Source: CAYPYI01 sp964415085 (GTDB lineage Bacteria > Bacillota > Clostridia > Tissierellales > Tissierellaceae). Taken from it: 8,176 nt of DNA. The position numbers and the translations under genes were made by a program. The stretch is from NCBI GenBank assembly GCA_964415085.1, contig CAYPYI010000063.1, positions 1-8,176 on the forward strand, given 5' to 3'. The notes under the pieces were generated by a model. It was not told where the DNA came from. It worked only from the letters and a program-made list of their open reading frames with translations, and searched no databases. This document shows, one piece after another, positions 5,448-8,176 of this stretch (its first letter is position 1; each line of letters begins with the position of its first letter).

Positions 5448-7233
5448 CGGATTTGGCGGCTTCGGCTCCCTAGTTCGTGATTTTTTCGCAGGCAGTTGGC
5501 AAAAAAACGAAGAAGTACGGCTTTCAGGAGTTCGCGACTTTTTCGCTATTTACGCCTGCAAAACTTTGATTTCTTCAGACATTGCAAAGATGGCTCCAGG
5601 AGTAAAAGTTAAAAAAAACGGCATTTGGGAGACCGCCGATGATGGCGTTCATCTTCTTTTGAAAAAACCTAATCACTATCAAAACGGCGTTCAATTCCGA
5701 AGCTGGTGGATGACTTCTAAACTTGAGTTTGGAAATACCTATGTTTTGAAACAAAGGGACTCTTTTGGAAAAATCGAGGCTCTTTATATTTTAGATCCGC
5801 GAAAAGTCGAACCCCTTTTGACGCCAAATGGCGAAATTTACTATAAACTTAAAGTTGACAATTTGACGGGGGTTGGTGATGAAGTCGTTGTGCCTGCGTA
5901 TGAAATTATCCACGATAGATATCAGCCGCAAGATCACCCTCTGATAGGCGTTTCGCCAGTTTTTGGCGCCGCACTTTCTGGAGCTCTTGGAAAACAAATT
6001 CAAAACGATAGCTATCATTTTTTTAAAAACGGATCCAATGTTTCTGGAATTTTGACGGCACCTGGCGCAATTTCGCAGGCAACCCGCGAAAGATTGGAGC
6101 AAAAATGGAATGAGAACTTCACAGGCAAAAACGCAGGAAGAACTGCAGTTGTTGGCGACGGTTTGAAGTTTGAGGCGATGCGAGCGAAGGGGATTGATTC
6201 GCAACTAGTCGAGCAGTTGAAAATATCTGCGGAAATTGTTGCCAGCTGTTTTCACGTGCCACCTTTTAAAATTTCGATGGCCAAGCCTCCAGAAAAACCA
6301 CATGAAGCGAATTTAATCTACTATGGCGATTGTTTGCAAGTGTTAATCGAAGAGATGGAAGCTTGTTTAGACGCTGGACTTGAGTTGTCAGAAGGTAAAA
6401 AAATAGAATTAGATACAGATGATTTACTTCGAATGAATAAATCCGCGGTTATCGAAATGCTTTCAAACTCTGTAAAAGGAAGCATTACAACACCGAACGA
6501 AGCTAGAAAAGAAATAAACTTAAAACCTTTGATCGGTGGCGACACTGTTTACATGCAGCAGCAAAACTTTAGTCTCGAAGCTTTGGCTAAAAGGGATTCG
6601 AAAGAAAATCCTTTTGATAGCTCGAGTGAAAAAGAAGACGCAAAAGAAAACGCAAAAGAAAACAAAGAGGTGAAAATGGAAATGATTTTAAAGCTTTTCA
6701 ATATGCTTGAAAAAGAAAATGCGGATTTGAAAAAAGAGCTAGAGACTTTCAAAGAAAAAATGAAATCTGATAAAGAAAAGCAAAAAGAGATTATCGAAGA
6801 AGAGATTAAAAAAGCCGTTGAATCCGAGGTTGAGAAGATGCGGGCTTCTCTTGAAAGCGCGGATTATGCCGACAAAATAGCAAAAAGAGCATCGAATTTA
6901 ATAGAAAAGCCAAAAGATGGAAAAGACGGGCTTCCCGCTGATTCTATAAAATTCGAGCAAGACGGCCGTATTCTAAAGATTTTTGTTGGTGAAAAGTCGC
7001 ACCAAATAAAACTAGAAAGCGTCATTGACTGTGGCGTGTGGGACGCTGGAAAAGCGTATGACAAAGGCGATGGCGTGACAAGCGGTGGAAATTATTGGAT
7101 CGCACAAAAAGACACAAAGGATGCTCCCGGCACCAGCAAAGATTGGCGAATGGCAGTTCGAAAAGGTAGAGATGGTCGCGATTTGCGAGATAATGCAAGC
7201 ACAATTGACAAAAGCAAGGGGGTTAAATTTTGA
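5389..7233 (+). CDS. HK97-type portal protein with coiled-coil and carbohydrate-binding-like C-terminus
   Basis: A 614-residue protein. Residues 1-410 are an HK97-family portal (Phage_portal): VRDFFAIYACKTLISSDIA (48-66), the WWMTSKLEFGNTYV region (106-119), LYILDPRKV (132-140), the PLIGVSPV motif (184-191), and VASCFHVPPFKI (284-295). The portal forms the dodecameric ring through which terminase pumps DNA. After an unusual junction rich in Lys and Glu (411-430), residues 431-488 are a charged coiled coil. Residues 509-600 contain short collagen-like Gly repeats (GKDGLP, GRDGRD) around a chitin-binding-like module: CGVWDAGKAYDKGDGVTS, YWIA, and PGTSKDWRMAVRKG (580-593). Portals usually end near residue 400-450, so about 185 residues are extra. 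An SD plus ATG at 6676 (Met430) could yield the tail alone. The stop overlaps the next gene's TTG start. Confidence 0.92.
   Translation: MNLFRKKQKKPQESLHPINSGFGGFGSLVRDFFAGSWQKNEEVRLSGVRDFFAIYACKTLISSDIAKMAPGVKVKKNGIWETADDGVHLLLKKPNHYQNGVQFRSWWMTSKLEFGNTYVLKQRDSFGKIEALYILDPRKVEPLLTPNGEIYYKLKVDNLTGVGDEVVVPAYEIIHDRYQPQDHPLIGVSPVFGAALSGALGKQIQNDSYHFFKNGSNVSGILTAPGAISQATRERLEQKWNENFTGKNAGRTAVVGDGLKFEAMRAKGIDSQLVEQLKISAEIVASCFHVPPFKISMAKPPEKPHEANLIYYGDCLQVLIEEMEACLDAGLELSEGKKIELDTDDLLRMNKSAVIEMLSNSVKGSITTPNEARKEINLKPLIGGDTVYMQQQNFSLEALAKRDSKENPFDSSSEKEDAKENAKENKEVKMEMILKLFNMLEKENADLKKELETFKEKMKSDKEKQKEIIEEEIKKAVESEVEKMRASLESADYADKIAKRASNLIEKPKDGKDGLPADSIKFEQDGRILKIFVGEKSHQIKLESVIDCGVWDAGKAYDKGDGVTSGGNYWIAQKDTKDAPGTSKDWRMAVRKGRDGRDLRDNASTIDKSKGVKF
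6637..6660 (+). repeat. Tandem 12-base in-frame repeat at the portal junction
   Basis: Two adjacent 12-base units, GACGCAAAAGAA (6637-6648) and AACGCAAAAGAA (6649-6660), differ at one base and encode DAKE-NAKE. The array ends 4 bases before the internal SD at 6664. It marks the low-complexity join between the portal core and the C-terminal coiled coil. Confidence 0.65.
6664..6678 (+). promoter_or_regulatory. Internal ribosome binding site and ATG within the portal gene
   Basis: AAAGAGGTG (6664-6672) closely resembles the AAGGAGGTG anti-16S consensus and stands at ideal spacing before in-frame ATG 6676-6678, codon 430. It falls exactly where the portal core ends and the coiled coil starts, which argues against chance, although A/G-rich Lys-Glu codons (AAAGAGGTG encodes KEV) can mimic an SD. 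Confidence 0.5.
6676..7233 (+). CDS. Predicted free coiled-coil/chitin-binding-like protein from an internal start
   Basis: An in-frame product of 185 residues that would begin at Met430 of the portal. It has a Lys/Glu-rich coiled coil (its residues 1-59), a DYADKIAKRASNLIEKP stretch, collagen-like Gly triplets, and the aromatic-rich module (GVWDAGKAYDKGD, NYWIAQKDT, PGTSKDWR) that resembles carbohydrate-binding modules of chitinases and similar modules in phage proteins. A separate protein could act on the virion surface or at the tail, whereas the portal C-terminus faces the capsid interior in known structures. Existence as an independent product is inferred from the SD only. Confidence 0.35.
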   Translation: MEMILKLFNMLEKENADLKKELETFKEKMKSDKEKQKEIIEEEIKKAVESEVEKMRASLESADYADKIAKRASNLIEKPKDGKDGLPADSIKFEQDGRILKIFVGEKSHQIKLESVIDCGVWDAGKAYDKGDGVTSGGNYWIAQKDTKDAPGTSKDWRMAVRKGRDGRDLRDNASTIDKSKGVKF

Positions 7234-7550
7234 AAAATCTAATCACTTATGAGGAAGCGTTCGATCATCTTCGCTTAGATTCATCAGATGACGAGAGTCT
7301 TGTACAAGCTTACATCCAGTCTGCTAGTAGTGCAATTTTGTCATACATTGGCGACAATGCTTTTATAGAAGTCGAAGAAAAAACCGTCGTTCGCGATGAA
7401 GTGAAACAGGCGTGCAAATTGCTTGTTGGTAATTTTTATAGAAATCGGGAAGCATCTGAAAACACAGATAAGCTAGACGCTGGCTATGGTTATGGGTATT
7501 TGCCTCCCGCTGTTCTTTCATTAATTTTTCATTTGCGAGATTTGTGTTAA
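7230..7550 (+). CDS. gp6-like head-tail connector (adaptor)
   Basis: A 106-residue, mostly helical protein matching the phage gp6-like connector family. ITYEEAFDHLRLD (5-17), DDESLVQAYIQSASSAILSYIG (20-41), then DEVKQACKLLVGNFYRNREAS (56-76) and a LPPAVLSLIFHLRD C-terminus (91-104) follow the family layout. In HK97 this protein forms a ring under the portal and connects it to the neck. The start is TTG 7230, four-base-overlapped with the portal stop (TTGA), with a strong SD AAGGGGG at 7216-7222. The stop is followed immediately by the ATG of the next gene. Length is normal for the family. Confidence 0.9.
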   Translation: MKNLITYEEAFDHLRLDSSDDESLVQAYIQSASSAILSYIGDNAFIEVEEKTVVRDEVKQACKLLVGNFYRNREASENTDKLDAGYGYGYLPPAVLSLIFHLRDLC

Positions 7551-7892
7551 ATGGGTTTATCAGCTGGAGATTTAAGACATAGAGTTGTCTTTGAAGAAAG
7601 AGAAGAGACGCAAGACTTGAGTTCTGGCGAGATTGTTTTTCAATGGAAATTCTTTTCAAAAGCGTGGGCGCAGATTAGCCCGATTTCAGGCCGCGAATTT
7701 TTGTCAGCAAGCGAAGAAATGAGCGTTGTCACTACGCGAATTAAAGTTCGCTTCAACTCTAAAATTAATTCAAAAATGCGAGTGAGACACAAAGATAAAC
7801 TATACAATGTACACGCGGTTTTAGCAGATAATGAAAGCGGTGAGGAGTGGATGACTTTGTATTGCAGCGAAGGGGCGACTGATGGCAGATAG
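7551..7892 (+). CDS. Head-tail joining/stopper protein (SPP1 gp16 / Phage_H_T_join family)
   Basis: A 113-residue beta-rich protein with the family signature: SAGDLRHRVVFEERE near the start (4-18), WAQISPISGREFLSASE (39-55), the TTRIKVRF strand (61-68), and MRVRHKDKLYNVHAV (76-90). These proteins form the ring that closes the connector after DNA packaging and provides the surface for tail docking. The ATG abuts the stop of the adaptor gene with no clear SD, so it is probably translated by coupling. The gene overlaps the next by 11 bases. It appears complete. Confidence 0.92.
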   Translation: MGLSAGDLRHRVVFEEREETQDLSSGEIVFQWKFFSKAWAQISPISGREFLSASEEMSVVTTRIKVRFNSKINSKMRVRHKDKLYNVHAVLADNESGEEWMTLYCSEGATDGR

Positions 7893-8176
7893 TTTAGACT
7901 TCACTTTGACTGGCTTAGATGAGGTTTTAGAAAAAATGAAAACCGTTGAGCATGAAGTGAGGTATAAAGCAGGTCGATTTGCTTTGCGAAAAGCCGCCAA
8001 TCTTGTGAAAAAAACTATTGCGGATGGTGCTCAAATGATTGACGACCCCGCTACCGTTGAAAATATCGCAAAAAATGTGGCAATCCGCTGGGACACAAAG
8101 ACATTCAAGAGAACTGGAGATTTGCCCTTTCGCGTTGGAATTTTGGGCGGTGCTCGCGATATGAGTAAATGTGGCG
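7882..8176 (+). CDS. HK97 gp10-like neck/tail completion protein (partial, cut by window end)
   Basis: ATG 7882 opens a frame with no stop before the window edge, giving 98 residues. The pattern FTLTGLDEVLEKMKTVEHEV, a basic helix FALRKAANLVKKTIADGAQ, and a later RVGILGGARD strand match the HK97 gp10 family, which sits at the head-tail interface and helps complete the tail end. The usual C-terminal half is missing only because the sequence ends. AAGGGG (7870-7875), six bases upstream, supports the start, which overlaps the previous gene by 11 bases. Confidence 0.85.
   Translation, partial: MADSLDFTLTGLDEVLEKMKTVEHEVRYKAGRFALRKAANLVKKTIADGAQMIDDPATVENIAKNVAIRWDTKTFKRTGDLPFRVGILGGARDMSKCG

Noticed and set aside
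5791..6204. Minus-strand open frame of 137 codons opposite the portal
   Set aside because: It is fully opposite a well-recognised portal region, has no recognisable domain, and its composition looks like a complement of portal codons.
1..8176. Defence system, CRISPR array, tRNA, integrase or attachment site
   Set aside because: No spaced repeats, cloverleaf-like sequence, recombinase motif or non-structural cargo gene was seen; every gene past 767 is a head-module gene or sits tightly among them.

Overview
This window is the head (virion-structure) module of an HK97-like tailed bacteriophage or prophage. All supported genes lie on the + strand in one tightly packed array. Base composition is AT-rich (about 40% GC judged by eye, not computed), with long A runs, Shine-Dalgarno (SD) sites of the AGGAG/AAGGGG type, and two TTG starts that have good SD sites. 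Several protein families seen here (P27-type small terminase, HK97-type portal with a chitin-binding-like tail, gp10-like neck protein) are common in phages of Pseudomonadota. A low-GC proteobacterial host is therefore the best guess, but the window holds no host gene that would settle it.

Layout. Positions 2-73 are the C-terminal end of an upstream gene. A phospholipase-D-like protein (76-786) follows. Next come two small proteins that both look like small terminase subunits (767-1057 and 1066-1509), then the large terminase (1506-3152). A 53-bp gap with a candidate sigma70 promoter leads into one long gene (3206-5164) that joins the prohead protease to the major capsid protein. A strong rho-independent terminator (5176-5205) closes this unit. 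After it come a small lysine-rich protein (5220-5447), a long portal protein with an extra coiled-coil and carbohydrate-binding-like C-terminus (5389-7233), and three head-tail connection genes: a gp6-like adaptor (7230-7550), an SPP1-gp16/HK97-gp7-like stopper (7551-7892), and a gp10-like neck protein cut by the window end (7882-8176). No stretch over 300 bases lacks a gene.

How the parts work together. The small and large terminases cut and pump DNA through the portal into a prohead. The prohead is built from the capsid protein and matured by the protease, and the adaptor, stopper and gp10-like proteins then seal the filled head and join it to the tail.

The most notable feature is that both large fused genes (protease-capsid and portal-tail domain) keep a well-placed SD and an in-frame ATG exactly at the domain junction (ATG at 3776 and at 6676). 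A short in-frame direct repeat lies just upstream in each case. Each gene could therefore yield the full fusion and a free C-terminal product. For the capsid this would give abundant capsid protein plus a minority of protease-capsid fusion. The protein families are all recognisable, so the novelty is in how they are joined and expressed, not in an unknown pathway.
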